Part shown: positions 36,660 through 49,519 of the stretch, piece after piece | Position numbering within the stretch: position 1 is the stretch's first letter | How the letters are laid out: each line of letters starts with the position of its first letter | From: Dysidea avara | Taxonomy: Eukaryota; Porifera; Demospongiae; Dictyoceratida; Dysideidae | Assembly (NCBI RefSeq): GCF_963678975.1 | Contig: NC_089276.1 | Location: forward strand, 27,520,472 to 27,584,471 | Length of the DNA stretch: 64,000 nt | Reading direction: 5' to 3' | Notes under the pieces: model-generated | The model's input: only the letters and a program-made list of their open reading frames with translations | What the model was told of the DNA's origin: nothing | Database searches by the model: none | Made by a program: the position numbers and the translations under genes

Positions 36660-38204
36660 TACATTTTAGTTCTGCCATGCACTTTCTTTGGGAAAGCAGT
36701 ACTGTATCAAATGGAAAGCTTTAATAACGTAATTCTGTCTCAGTTCATGATTTTTGAAAAAAATTCCTGTAAATAATTATATGGTCCCCATCATCCTTTA
36801 TTATCACATCATGTCAGCATACGTAGAGCGATGATGTCTACAAAATAACTGTAACGGCTACCTTTGGTAAATCTGGGGAACAAATGAAATGAAATGTGCA
36901 TGCCTTTTCACAAGGTGCATTGCTGCAGTGTCAACACACAGGGGGGGTATGACACGCATCACATGTACGTACTAGTACAAGAATTTGCTACGTTAGAAAA
37001 CATTTCATGTGGGCCCAATAGGTTCTGCACATTATACTGATGGTGAGGATCACCGGGGATTAAGTGATATTCTGGTTCTATTTTATCTGTACTTCACAAT
37101 CATGTGAAATTCACGACTAAATGGTTCCATTAAGGAGAAACTAGACTTAAAGAAATGATGACGTCACGGACTTCCCACGAAGGGTTATAACAATCTTTTA
37201 TTGACCATATATAATTGTTAATGCCTAATATATCACTATGAACCCATACCAAAAGTGCATTTCTAAAATGCTTTTTTGCTAGCGTTCTGGTACATGATTA
37301 GCATTCGCTTGCATGTGTGTCATACCTCCCTGGTCAACACGTGAAAAAACTGTCCTCTATTTCTGCAACGAGTTCTTTAACACCTGCCACAATGTGACCA
37401 TGTACAGCATGACATTATTAATAAATCCTCTGATGTTTCATGCACTTGGAAGGATTATACTTTAGTGTGATTGATTAAATTCTGAAGCTGGTAAGTGTAC
37501 CCCTCTCTCTTTAGAAGACTCCTTATTGTGCAGTCTTTACCAAATAAGCTGAATGAAGGAATTATATAATGTACAGTAACAAGATAATGTGAGCATGATC
37601 ACCTGAAGAAGACACATTCTTGCTTCAGCTGCTGCTAGAATAAATCCATCCAAACAATCTATTGTTGCTTTACCAACATCTCTTAACTGAGCTGTTCCTC
37701 TGCTATGCATACAATGGTTAGCTAGTCACCATGCAAGGAGTAGTATCTGTATTAATTTCAAATTGTGAAATGTCTTTATCCAATAACGGTTTTTATAGTG
37801 TTTATTCATGTGTTGTGACACATTGCTTTCTGAAATCTCTGTCATTTCAGTAAGGCTTGCTTCATTCTTTAAGGTAAGTCCCAGTGACTTTAAAAAAATT
37901 AAGTTATCAGATACATACAGTAGGTACATGTGAATCTGATAATGATTCCAATAATTAATACTTAACCATAAAAACTGTAAACAGCTAAACTGTAAACAGC
38001 TAAACTGTAAAAACCCATTAAATATCACAGTCAAGTAATTAAGGGTGGCCCCAGGAATTTTGGTGACTGGTTTCCAAACTTCTGCTATATGCAAATTTAA
38101 ATCTAGGGGAGTATGGGGGCAAGGCTTTCCAGAAAACTGTGCAATTTGAAATTGAATCTGGTAGCAATATTGACAGTTTAAAAATATAATAATTATAATG
38201 TTAG
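36660..38204. other. Intergenic, unrecognised
   Basis: No domain, TIR or RNA gene recognised. The open frame on the minus strand near 37726-38223 is AT-rich and looks accidental. Three AACTGTAAACAGCTA-type units near 37975-38010 form a tiny tandem repeat. Confidence 0.35.
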
Positions 38205-40613
38205 TATAGAGCATTTTCAACACGTGATCTTCATTATGTAATTTAAAGTTTCGCCTACATGTCCACCATATTGGTGAACCACTGTACTGATGAACCGTGT
38301 AATAGTTCGCTCAGTGTATCGTGTTTACAGTATTCTTCTAGTGATGAAGAGAACTCGTACTAGAAGTGGAAGAGAAGTTCACCTCTGGTAATTCTTTACA
38401 AGGTTGATTAGTAACTGCACAAAGGGGTGGACTAAAAATAGAGCCTTGCATAGAGCCATTCAACAGGGAATTTCTCTTAAAGGCTATTCTGGACAAGTTT
38501 CATTACTCTATTTGCTGTTGTTACTAAAGGTATTGACTACTGGCTGGAGTACCACCCGGGATATAACTCAGCAGATCCACTTTACCTGAGTTCGAGCTAC
38601 TAAGTGTGAATGTTTCAGATTTTTAGTGAGATATGAGCTCTCTATGTCTTTGTAAATGTTAATACTAATTGTTCCATGATAGAAAATGCTCAGTTAGCTA
38701 TGATGTTCTATGATTCTTTGGTCCATTGTATATGTAGCCAGCTGTCACCTAGAAATACTCAGTGCACATATTGCAATTGGAATTGCCGAAAGGAAGACTC
38801 TGGGAGGTGTCTTTCACAGACCTTGCAATCAATGCTATACTTTTAGGTATTACTGCTGAGGTGATGAGACTGAATGTGTTAAAGTGTCTTTATGTTTGAT
38901 GACTTACTACAGTGGTTCTTCCTTTATACGGCCATATCTGAACTGTAGAAATGATAGTTTTGTTAGAATAAGTGAGCATTCTATTAGACTAATTGAACAG
39001 CTCTGTACAGAAATGAAATTATCTGAACACACTCTGGGTTCGGACAATAGATGGGTCACTATACTAATCGTCTCTGCCCCTCAGATGTATACAAATGTAA
39101 AAAAACTTACAAAACCAAACATGTACAATAATCATACACTAAATGCAAGAACTTCATGAAAATTATAATTTTGGATAATCCACTTTCACAACTGTGAAGT
39201 GGTGGTTAATACAATAAACCTTTCTGACATGATTGTCATAACTGTGGCTTATCCAGTGCACCTATATGGATGTGAGAAGTTGAACTACATTCATGTAGTG
39301 CTGATGGGACACATGGACAGACATGACAACATTTAATTAGAAGTGATTGATTCCCCTGCTGTGCACGCGTGTACTGTTTACATCATTAAATTGCAGATAG
39401 CTAGTTTTCTGGTAAACAGTGCATGGAGTCCAAGGATACGGCTGTTTTTCTATAACAAAACAACAAATCTTACAAATGACACAAATGTGTGTGGACTGAT
39501 CCATCTGTTATATAAAAATACATATAGATTTTATTGACATCTACTATCTAGTCTACTACACTAATTTTGCATGTAGTTGATCATGACACTTGAGTTTGTA
39601 TGCAGGTGTGTAGAAGATCTTCACGCAACTCTGTTTGTTTGTGTGCAGAACTCACCATGGAGAAACAACTACTATATTACCTGTAAATTGTCCAGTAAGA
39701 CAAAGTGTCTAGTCATACCATCACGGCATAGCTATCAAGAACAGAACACATGTGGCACTCAGTAAAATCCGGCTTATTGAAATTTGCATTTGCTGGGCAT
39801 ATTTCAGCAGTCATAATTACAGTTGTCTCACTTCCATGTTAGTTCTGACAACCCAAGCCTATCCAACACCTAGGAAGCCATACTATAAGTGTTGTATCTG
39901 GGTGTTGTTAATGCTGGACAGCAACCTAAAATAGGCACAGCATACAGGTATCAACATGATCACTGTAAAGGCAAAATTCAGTAAGGGGCCTTTTACAATG
40001 TGTCATAGCAAAATGTCTAGTTTAGCAGTTAGGTAAATGCTATTGTTATAATACATGTGTTCGTCCCATTCTTGAATATACCTGTATACAGTCTGGTCTC
40101 CATACCATGAACAAAACATTTACAAACTAGAGATGGTGCAGAGAAGGCCAAAAAGTTGTTGCGAGTTGTTGCGCTGAGCAACTACAATCGTACTAACAAT
40201 TAGCTAGTGCTCCCCCTTATGTGGAAATGTTGAACAGCCTTACCCATCCCAGTCCTTTGACGTTGAACCACTACATACTGCAATAATCACTCTTGTCAGG
40301 GATACCAAGAAACGGGTGTTTAATGTAGAGAAATTCCCTCGAGTTTCTTTATAAAAAACGGCTTCTTTCAGTTCAGTTCCGCCACCTTTCATGCTTATTA
40401 ATCACCCTCCTAGCCTTCTAAAGCACTGCCAAAGATGCAATTCTCTTCCACACTTACCATGACTTCTCTCCACTGCCAGAAAGAATACTGTAATCACGCT
40501 ATACTGAGCGAACTACTATACGGTTCACCAGTGCTTGGTTCACCAGTATGGCGGACGGCGTAGGCGATATTTGAAGTTATGCAATGTAGATCACGTGTTG
40601 AAAATGCTCTATA
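38205..40613. mobile_element. Long-TIR DNA transposon relic, 2.4 kb
   Basis: Inverted ends of about 125 bp: TATAGAGCATTTTCAACACG / CGTGTTGAAAATGCTCTATA, followed by GATCT, CGCCTACnnGTCC, ATAnTGGTGAACCA and TTCGCTCAGT blocks mirrored on the right. A TA duplication (within TATA at both ends) is compatible with Tc1/mariner-like insertion. The interior has no intact transposase. A LINE-like piece lies at about 40020-40320. Confidence 0.75.
40020..40320 (+). pseudogene. LINE reverse-transcriptase 3'-end remnant
   Basis: Broken plus-strand frames read like the end of a non-LTR reverse transcriptase (RPILEYTCIQSGLHTMN, then LEMVQRR and ELLR). This parallels the common block VRPxLEYxxxVWxPHxxxxIxxLExVQRRA. 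Short and with stops; family (CR1/L2-like) is uncertain. Confidence 0.5.
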
Positions 40614-40702
40614 ATGTAGGCTGCTTAATTGTGCTTGCTTCTGGTACAGTATCAGGTGCAGACTAAAGAGTTTAGGGACGGAGTAAATTTGACATTTGAA
40701 GC

Positions 40703-41023
40703 ATGCAACAGACATGGATGTTGTTTTTGGGGGTCTTGGGGCATGCCCCCAGGAAGATTTTCAGATTTTAACACTTTTTAATAAGATTTTGGACTATTAT
40801 TTACTGTGTTGGCACAGGTAAATAAAGTAGCTAGCTAGCTACTATGGTTCTTAAAAGAAATACAAAATGTGGCTGTTCTATTAGAGTGGTTGACTGGTCT
40901 ATTAGAGTATTTCGATCTGAACTTTTGTACCATTGCAAATCACTGTAAAATATAATTCTGATTACCTGATACACTTGACCAGTTTCTGGAAACCTCAGAA
41001 ACCCCCCCCTAGATCCGCTCCTG
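40703..41023 (-). mobile_element. CAGGAGCGGAT-type element carrying motif doublet
   Basis: On the minus strand the terminus CAGGAGCGGATCTAGGGGGG starts at 41023 and TTTCTGAGGTTTCC follows, as in the 14957 element. The dispersed motif is doubled at 40871-40887 and 40891-40908. The other end is uncertain; CAGACATGGATG at about 40703 is only a candidate. Confidence 0.5.
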
Positions 41024-41029
41024 GTAATT

Positions 41030-43000
41030 ATGAATAAAAGTGAGCTTTTTACCTGTTTATGACACCCATTTGCACAGATACAGTTCTCTGGACAAGGGAC
41101 AGGTGCATACAATGGGGTTTCAGCATTGTATGGATAAGAAAACAAAGCACCTTTTATCAGCTTTAGTTAATAGAATACAGGATTTTTCCTGAATTTCAAG
41201 TCATATGCTAATTCTTTTACACCTGTAGTGCATGTCAGTCTTTCAAGATTTTTGTTGAACTGGAATTCATCATCTCTTCAAACTCCTCCTTGGCCAATTC
41301 ATGTAATACAGCCTTTCGAAGTCTATTGAAATAGATGTATTTTTACCTCAAGCGTTTAAACATCTTCGTGAGGAAGACAATACTATTGGCTGTCTCTTAG
41401 GTGATATGATATGTTTTTCTGGTTTTTGCAATCACCTCAATGTGCAAAACAATCACATGATCATGCCATAATAAACAGGTTCTATGGTGTTGTTGTTGTT
41501 GCTGCTGCTGCTGCAATGCTGCTATTGGTGAATATTCTTGGTGAAATTAATGCATCTACTGTGTTTTGCACTTGAGTGGGTATTTGGTAATCCTGCACTA
41601 CTTGGTACTTCTCCAGTGATTAGTACATCTGCTGTACTTGGTACTTCAGCTTTGCTTGTGTTATTGGACTTGTGGTTGAGAGTGGTAAATACAAAGGTGA
41701 ACTGCCTTATGGTGTTGTTTCCCTGCTACCATGGAGGTTGAAATGCTCTACCTCTTGTTCATTTTCTTTGACTATATTTCGGAGGACAATAAATTTGTTA
41801 TGTGTTTTCATGCAATTCACTACAATGCTTTGACAAGCTCTACAAACATATGTTTTCTGTAGGCACAAGCCTCTGCATGTACACAAAGACATTCCTGGCC
41901 ATGATAAATTGACCCAAACTGTTCAAAAATGGTGCCTTTGTTTGAAAGTTCACCTCATGAAGTGGTTTAAACTGATTTCTGTGTAACAAGTAATGAGCAA
42001 AATTTTTCAAGCACAGTAACAACTCCTGTTGTTTACAACTTCTCATAGCTACTAGTTATACATGATATCTACGTATATGGCAATTGCACAAGCCATAGAG
42101 GTGGCAAACTCTACGTAGCCAGCTACTTGACACTGGAGTAGAAACTACTCAGTACCTCTCATAGTGATAAAACAGGACTGTTACAGGTTAGTCTGCCTAT
42201 GCACTTTGACTACATACGTACACTTGTGACAGTGCTGTAAACACATCTATTAAAGCTAGCTAGCTGACTGCTGCCATTTTGCTCTACTTCCATGTTGTAT
42301 CACTCCTACTTAGAGGGGCTTTGTTGTTTTACCAGGGGCTCTGCCCAATAAAGGGCTTTGCCTTAGGGTGGACATATCTGCTGTGCTGTCTACAACAGAT
42401 TGTCTACAGACATCAGATTGGTATGTTATGTAAGCACTGTGAAATGTAATTACTTGAATGGCTCAATATCCCACCCATTCCTGACCCAATAGAGAGGTCA
42501 CTGAATCTAGCTGGTCTGGTTACTTGATTACTTGTTGTTCATCTACATATTTTGAAACACTAACAGGAGGCCATTAGAAATGAAGGGAGAAAACAACAAC
42601 AGCAAGTTATCTGCTACTACAGAGGCTATAGTAAAGCCTTCCATATGCTCATACATATTTACGACATTTATACCATGGGATCATGAACATGTGTTTGTGT
42701 GAACATATGACAGATCTGCAGTATCCAGACTGTTTACTAGAGGTATGGCTACACTGAGCTAGCTATAGTAGCTACTTTGTAAGTACGATCTATGATAGTA
42801 TATACCTCTCCTTAGCAATGTTTACTGACTCTATGTTTGCAAACGTCTTTAAAGCAAAAAGTGTAGAAGTCAAAACAGACATTAAGCCTTTAAAGGGCAT
42901 AGGTATATTTTGATACATGACTTGCTACCTCAGGTACCTCATTCTTTACTTTGAAAAGTTCTTGTCATTTACTATTTGTTTGTATCTGTGCTGACCTACC
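41030..43000. other. Intergenic, unrecognised
   Basis: No supported gene. Small (TGT/TGC) repeats at about 41485-41520 (GTTGTTGTTGTTGCTGCTGC). Short open frames on both strands have no recognisable domain. Confidence 0.35.
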
Positions 43001-43003
43001 AAA

Positions 43004-43078
43004 CTTGTGAGTGCCAAACTTGTGAGTGCCAAACTTGTGAGTGCCAAACTTGTGAGTGCCAAACTTGTGAGCCAGTGA
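43004..43078. repeat. 15-bp tandem repeat
   Basis: About five copies of CCAAACTTGTGAGTG in direct tandem. No coding context. Confidence 0.85.
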
Positions 43079-43531
43079 GTCACCTCTGGCCACAATTACA
43101 ACTAAGGTAGTGTTGATACCTATTATTTGAGCTGACATCTTCATTGAACTCTATAGTCATCACCCCTCACAAGTTCATTGTTGTAAGCAAAGTAAATGGA
43201 GTGCCAGCAGAACTAGAATCTTGAAACCAGTGTGTTGGGGCATTACCATCAATAAAAGAACACGTGTAATATTCTCTTGTCAGGAGTTTCCAATATCAAG
43301 GCCTCAGTGAGACAAAAGTATATATACATCACAGCATCCCAGAATATTTTTATGACACAGGATTGCAGGTAGCATGTGTCTATGCCTTGCTAAAAACTAA
43401 CTTAATTCTTGTACTTATAGTTTAGGTTTCCCACCCTTGCCATGCCTACACTGGTTTAATACTTTGAGCCAGTCTTTGTGGTTGCATGTGACTACATAAT
43501 GTGTAACATGTTCTCATTTTATTATAACAAA

Positions 43532-43985
43532 TAGAAGGAATTTAAGCTGGATTAGGGATTAAAGAACAAAACAGCAGGGAAACAAAGTAACAGCTAAAAA
43601 GTTGTGAAACAAGGGAGGTTGCCTATACCTGCAGATATACTAGTGGACATCTAATCCCTAGACTTGTTCTTTGATCCCTAATCCAGCAATTCCTAATTTT
43701 TCCTTCTACTCGTTTGTTTACCTTTTTAATAACATACTACTGAATCCACGTGTATCACAACAAAAGAAAGAATGGCACCAGACATTCCATAAAAATATTT
43801 TGCATCTGAATGTGATCCCCAATAATCACTTACACACTGAAAAGTGACGTGGCCATTACGCTTCATTTGTAGCTATGCTCCGCTCGTTACACAGCATTAT
43901 AGACAAAGAACAGTACAAGAAACTTCTCTACAATGAACCTTCATGCGTAGTAAGTGCCTCTAAAAATAATTATCATTTAACAGAT
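43532..43985 (+). mobile_element. Hairpin-headed repeat, subfamily 2, fragment H
   Basis: The head is an inverted pair TTAAGCTGGATTAGGGAT / ATCCCTAATCCAGCAATTCC (43539-43697) around GGTTGCCTATACCTGCAGAT. A decayed body follows with GTGGCCATTACGCTTC and CGTTACACAGCATTATAGAC. It confirms that the head and body travel together. Confidence 0.6.
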
Positions 43986-44441
43986 TTTTGTTAGGGGGCA
44001 TCTCCAAACTAATTTGGTACTCTTGTTCAGTCCTTGATGTTATTTAATGCAGCTATAGTGTAAACAACTAGGAATAGTAATTACTGTAAGTAACCAAGCA
44101 ACAGTACTGTTTACATATAGACTATGTATTGAAGCAAAGAATACTGTTTTGTGACAATATATTAGTTTCCTAGTGTGACTTTAAGGGGAGGGTCTGAAGT
44201 TAGCATCATAATGATGTCAAAATCAGTTTGGAGAAGCCCCCTAAGCCATTAATAGTTTTTGAAACGCCTTTTAAGACTTCACAACTTTGCGGCTGTGATG
44301 GCCTAAATGGTAAAATTCAGCAGGGAACATGATTGCTTAATGCTGTGTGTATATATCAACTATAAAGCTGCTCAGAGTGGCCTCCCCTAGATCTGAACTT
44401 GTTTGTGCTCCTCTCCTTGCCAGATCCTGGATCCGACCCTG
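43945..44441. mobile_element. Interrupted CAG-GGCGGAT-type MITE, right end
   Basis: Shares GCCTCTAAAATAATTATC and the end CCTGGATCCGACCCTG (44426-44441) with the 49048 element. The stretch between about 43985 and 44265 is not shared and is probably a later insertion. The left terminus was not found. Confidence 0.5.
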
Positions 44442-46169
44442 GTTGTACCTTTCAATTTTAGAGTAGGAAACCAGTCAGCAAAATTTCTAGAACCTCCCCT
44501 ACTGATAGGTGACACTGAGTACAAAATGATGACTAATCAAATGATCTTTCCCATGATCAGTTTGCTCCCTGTTTGTGATAGCTAGCACTAAACTACAGAA
44601 GTAACCAGGGCTTATACGTGCATAGATAATATACTATCTATGATACGTGGCTGTCTTCTGCAGACTGCTACACCTTGTCCTTACACTACTCACTTCATTG
44701 CACTTGTTCATAATACATACACTTTCCATTGTTACAGCTACTCTTGATGGTCCACCTGTGAAAACTCCCAATTCATTTTTTGTAGTACATGACTGCACCA
44801 TGACCACGTGCTGATAACTAAACCCACAATCTAAACTGCTGTAACTATGGAGATGCAACCCACAATCAAAACATTTTAGTTACTGAAGGAAAAGAGCTGA
44901 ACTGAGCAGTCCTCTACTGAAGTAATGCTAAGCCAGAGGTATAGTCAATAGAGATAGTTTGTATTGCTAATAATGTATAACATCATGAGACTGTTTTTTT
45001 TTTGTAAATATAAAGCGTTAAAGGTTCTTATGTTTAGAAGAACTCATGCTGCTATTTAAAATCATTACAATAGACATACTATTGCTGTGCTATGATCTAT
45101 TTCTCTATTAGAGTACCTGTAGTAGGGAATATATGTATGTGTTTTGATACTGTATAGCCCACTCAATTTCATCCTTGCTAAAAAAAATTTTTTAATGCAC
45201 TTGTGTATAGCTCAATAAATGTACTGACATGTGGTTTCAGTGTCAGTAAAAATCTGGTCTGAGTTTCATGGGCAGTTATAAATTTCCCAGAGGTTTGATG
45301 TGGTTACTGTTTCTTACTTAATTAACTTATGAAAAATTGTATTATGACAGTAATCTTATAAAATGATTGTGACTGGATTTTTACAAAATTACAAAATCGA
45401 ACTAACACCACCACTGGATAGCCACACTACCAGTCTATTGCTTATGATCCTCATCATTACTCAAACTACTTGAAAGCTGGTTTGAACAGGTGGTGTGAGT
45501 GGTGTGGCAAACTCAAATGTCAGTTTCTGGTCTTGTGAAGGACCTGGCTTCATGAGAATCAGTGGTGTACAGGTGGATGGACTCATATAGTTGGACAAAC
45601 ATTTTCTGTGTGGGCTGTACATCAGCCACTAAGGAGCCAGCACATGCAGCCCTGTAATCTCGTGTCTGGACTAATACTTCCATTTTGAAAACTAACCTTT
45701 TGACAAGTTATAATATTAGGCTTAAAATATTTAAAACTGTTTGTCTCAAAACTTCTAATGTGCAATTTGGATTCAGTCACAATTATATCTGTTATTTTCT
45801 ATAGTCAGTTCATGTCCACCTGAGCCCTTGTTGTTAATAACTCTTGTTATGTTACCAAACATTTAGTAACACTGTGTAGTCCTTCAAGTGTTGGAATTGT
45901 TTATCAACAACATGCTTTGATAAGAGCTAATGAGTTTTTAAAAGATATCCCATATATTGAGTAGGGATGATTCAGAAGTGCAAGCATGAAAACTTGTTTG
46001 TTCCAGTACAAAATCATTGGGAGTGAACACATGTTCACCTTTTATGATATTACTGGTTTTGGTGGAGGCTCAGGTGAATACAAACTGATATAATTTTATA
46101 ACACTTCATTGTTTTCCTGATCATGATGTAGTGTAATTAAGCAACCGATTATTGACCAAGTTTCATCCT

Positions 46170-46410
46170 TTAACTTTTAATTTTTTTTTATTAATGCTTT
46201 ACAGCACAAGTGCTGAAGGTCTGTAGGACACCTGGTCCCACAGCCCGCTCAAAGACTTTAGCTACTTAGACTTAACTACTTAAGGTGTGTTTGAAAAGTT
46301 GGAGAAAGGAGAAAAAATCCATGACTGGACCTAGGTAGCCTCGAACCTGCAGCCATCCGATTTACGCTCGAACGCTTACAGGAACTCATAACTTGGTGAA
46401 GAAAGGTCCT
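46170..46410 (-). mobile_element. tRNA-derived SINE-like repeat
   Basis: On the minus strand an RNA polymerase III B-box-like GCAGGTTCGAGGC (about 46346-46358) follows a tRNA-like head (CTGTAAGCGTTCGAGCG). It then runs CTAGGTCCAGTCATGG, a poly-T/C stretch, and a 3' end TGCTGTAAAGCATTAATAAA with an A-rich tail. This is the usual SINE order. The A box is poorly preserved and no TSD was confirmed. Confidence 0.6.
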
Positions 46411-46576
46411 ACAAACTCCCAGTTTCAGCATCTACTTTGACTGTTCTTCAGCTATAAAGTAGTTGTGGTCCCATTTTTGTAGACCACTTAATTTAATGTT
46501 CTGTGTGGTAGACTGAGACCATGCAAACTAGGTATTATCGATCAGTGGTACTTATTAATGACTACACATATTCCAT

Positions 46577-47687
46577 ACAAGTACACAGAAAAATTTGGAA
46601 TTTTTAACTAGAGTAGGGACCATAACACATTGATAAAAAGTACTGAAACAAGCTGGAGTAGTGCACGATATTAAATCACAGTAAGACAATAAGAAGTGTT
46701 ATATCCCTACTGTGCATTTCCATTATGGTATCTTGAACACAGTAGGGATGTAGCACTTCTTATTGTTTTACTGTGATTTAATATTGTGCACTACTCCAGC
46801 TTGTTTCAGTACTTTTTATCAATGTGCTATGGTCCCTTCTCTAGTTGAAAATTCCAAATTTTTCTGCGTATTTGGTTGTTAACTTTTTATTTTGTAAATA
46901 AATTATTATGACTGGTGAACCCATGCATACCGCATCTGAAATGGCACCGTGTGTCCCAATTATCGATCGTCTGAAAAGTGAAGTATCCATTACGCTTCTT
47001 GTCAGCTATGTTCAACCCATTACGCAGCATTTTGAATCAAGAACTGTTCGAAAAGCACCGCTGCAATCTACGCATACTGAAAGAAAGAAAGAAATGGTGC
47101 CACGCGTCCCAGTTATATCAATTATCATCTGAAAAGTGAAGTATATTCATTACGCTTCATTGTCGGCTATTTTCAACCCATTGCACAGCAGTATGAATCA
47201 AGAACTGTTTGAAAAGTACCTCTGCTATCAAAATAGCCAATACGGACGATTTCTGTTACGAAGGGAAGCCATCACGTGCTATCGCCAAATCGACACTTTT
47301 TGCTGTCAGCAAAGATGAATGGGACACAAAGGAGGACACTGGTAAGTCCATGAAGATTGCATTGTATGTACTGCGGTATGCCAAAAGGCACCTCTCAGGC
47401 CGAAGTGACATCGAACAGTGAAAAAAATCAAACCCGTATCCTTAGCCATTATTGAGTTACTCTTGTCTGGAGGCATTGGTCAGTCAGTCAGTAGAAAATT
47501 CTGTTAAATAAAGCATTTTAAAATTCTATAGCAACTTTTTGAAAGTTTTTCGGGTCGATCTGAAAGCTTGTTTGGGCTTAGTTTTACCTAACTAATACTG
47601 CCTCATCGTTGTCAGGGAAAATTGAAGCTGGTTTTTGGGTGATGTTATTTCATGGACCACGTCTATTCCTTTGTGGTCCCTACTATA
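46577..47687 (+). mobile_element. Hairpin-headed repeat, subfamily 1, full copy E
   Basis: Hairpin head 46577-46870 (GAGTAGGGACCATAACAC...GTGCTATGGTCCCTTCTC), body from ATTATGACTGGTGAACCC (46905) with two 160-bp segments (46970-47120 and 47125-47230), donor-like GGACACTGGTAAGTCCATGA at 47334-47353, and tail ACTCCTTTGTGG-like TCCCTACTATA ending at 47687. The best preserved plus-strand copy; its frames (SKDEWDTKEDTGKSM) are conserved among copies but match nothing I know. Confidence 0.82.
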
Positions 47688-47875
47688 CACTACAATAAGG
47701 TGATAAAATGCACTGCATCTGAAAAATCTACCCTATTCTGCCATAAATGATGCAATTCAGTGTGTAACAATGTACACACCCACCAAGTTTCAGATCAATT
47801 ACATAATCAGAATGTGACCACAACCAGTTTAATAATATATGAAATATTATCTTTATCAATACAACCAGTGCTCGA

Positions 47876-48846
47876 AATAACGTTCGACAACCGGACATTA
47901 TCCGGACAATACACGGAATGTCTGGATAAGTTCCTATTTATCCAGACAAATTGTCCAGACACAAGAGAGCTAGTGAAGATACTACTAGCAATTGTTGCAG
48001 GATCGTGTAGTAGCAAAGAAAACGGTGGAGAATTTGGTGTCTGAAATGATAAAAGTCTAAACAGCTTCTGGTGATCTGGAGCACGTGACCATGCAAAAAT
48101 GTGAAGTTTGTTGTAATGATAAGCTCTGCTCGATGCAACACTATAGGCCGGCCTTTATGAAGGCACGACCAATATATTCGCGCTTTGACCATCAAGGATC
48201 ACGCGGCAACCGATATGCACAAGTGAGTAATGGCATTGGAGGCCAAGGAGGCAGCCAGTAGCTTGATGGAATATGCACCGGTTGTAAGGGCAATGGCTCA
48301 AGCCAACCTTAGCGAGGCTGCCAGGCTGAAGATTAAAAGAATATTGCTTATGCAATTGCTAAAGAAAATCTTTACTATTAAAGATGGGACTGAGTTCAGT
48401 ATTTCTGAGTTTGAATTATAGCTATGACTGTTTATGACCACATCACTTACTGTAATTATCAGTGTAATAATACATTCAATAATTGTAACATTTTATTGTG
48501 ATAATTATTATTTGTAAGATACAAATTGTCATTGTACAATAAGACAAAGTGATCAATTCTTGTTTCCTGTCAAAAATAAAATTAATCATACATCTGTATA
48601 ATTTAATGGTAAAATGTTCGTATGTGATTCATAGATTAAACTTACCCTTTCAAACTGCTTTCAGATGTGATCTCAGACGTTGTAATTTCTAAAAATTTCC
48701 TGAGGAGCATGCCCCAGACCCCCCTAGAATTTGCATGCTGAAGTACATTTTGGATGTGACTGGACAACCACAATTAATGACAGGTCATTAGTGACTTTGT
48801 CCGGACATTTTGACAGTGGAATATTTTGACACTATTTCGAGCACTG
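47876..48846. mobile_element. hAT deletion derivative with 8-bp TSD
   Basis: Ends CAGTGCTCGAAATAACG / TATTTCGAGCACTG are flanked by an exact 8-bp duplication AATACAAC (47868-47875 and 48847-48854). Subterminal TCCGGACA units occur near both ends. The interior keeps part of a hAT-family protein (see the separate entry). 971 bp, non-autonomous. Confidence 0.88.
48093..48421 (+). pseudogene. hAT transposase N-terminal fragment
   Basis: Plus-strand frames read KCEVCCNDKLCS (zinc-finger-like), then a IKDHAATDMHK-type block, a stop, and VMALEAKEAASSLMEYAPVV...SEAARLKIKR. A frame change precedes the block expected as DIAYxIAKEN. The order (Cys finger, DHA..MHK, PIVRAL, RLRIKFDIAYFIAKE) is that of ZBED/ZMYM-like hAT proteins from family knowledge. 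The DDE and dimerisation regions are absent. Confidence 0.6.
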
Positions 48847-49047
48847 AATACAACAATGATGAAAACTACAGTTCTTTAGACTGGTCTTTGCTATTAACCT
48901 TCTTGAAGACTAAACAGAATAACCTAGCTGCTTTGGTCAGTTCATTACAAGTGAACAAAGGCACATATGGAGAATCATGTAGCAACTGATCCAGCTTATC
49001 AGTTAGACATGTTTGAGGCTTCATCATAATTGTAAGGATCTAATAAG

Positions 49048-49513
49048 CAATGGCGGATCCAGGATGGGGCATTTGGGGCAAATGCCCCCCCCCCCCCCCC
49101 CCCCCCCACCCCCCCACTCACCTTGTGGAGGAGCCATATTTCTGATTAAAACACTAAACTTTATGCCAGGCAAGATCAGTTTATTAAACTCACGAAATAT
49201 ACACAATTTATTACGAATTCTCCTGCTACTAAAGCGAACCAAAGTCAAACTAACTATGAAATGCGTCACTCAGCACCTTTGTGCGTACTAAGCGCCTCTA
49301 AAATAATTATCGTGTTGTTTAAGAAAGACTTCACAGCCTTCTGCAAAGGCCAAAATGGTAAAAAAGCAACAGTGAGATACTACTAAGAGGTGTATTATTT
49401 GCTGCTCCAAAAATGCAGCAATTAACAAGATGATCTGGCCTATAAACGTGACTACCTACAAGTGACTTGCCCGTTTGTGCCCCTTCCCTTGCCAGGTCCT
49501 GGATCCGCCCCTG
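49048..49513. mobile_element. MITE with CAATGGCGGATCCAGGA ends and 5-bp TSD
   Basis: Termini CAATGGCGGATCCAGGA and TCCTGGATCCGCCCCTG enclose 466 bp, flanked by ATAAG (49043-49047 and 49514-49518). A run of about 27 C lies 40 bp from the left end. No coding capacity; it belongs with the element at 14957. Confidence 0.85.
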
Positions 49514-49519
49514 ATAAGC

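Noticed and set aside
37726..38223. 165-codon minus open frame
   Set aside because: AT-rich, no domain, contains short tandem repeats and overlaps a transposon end.
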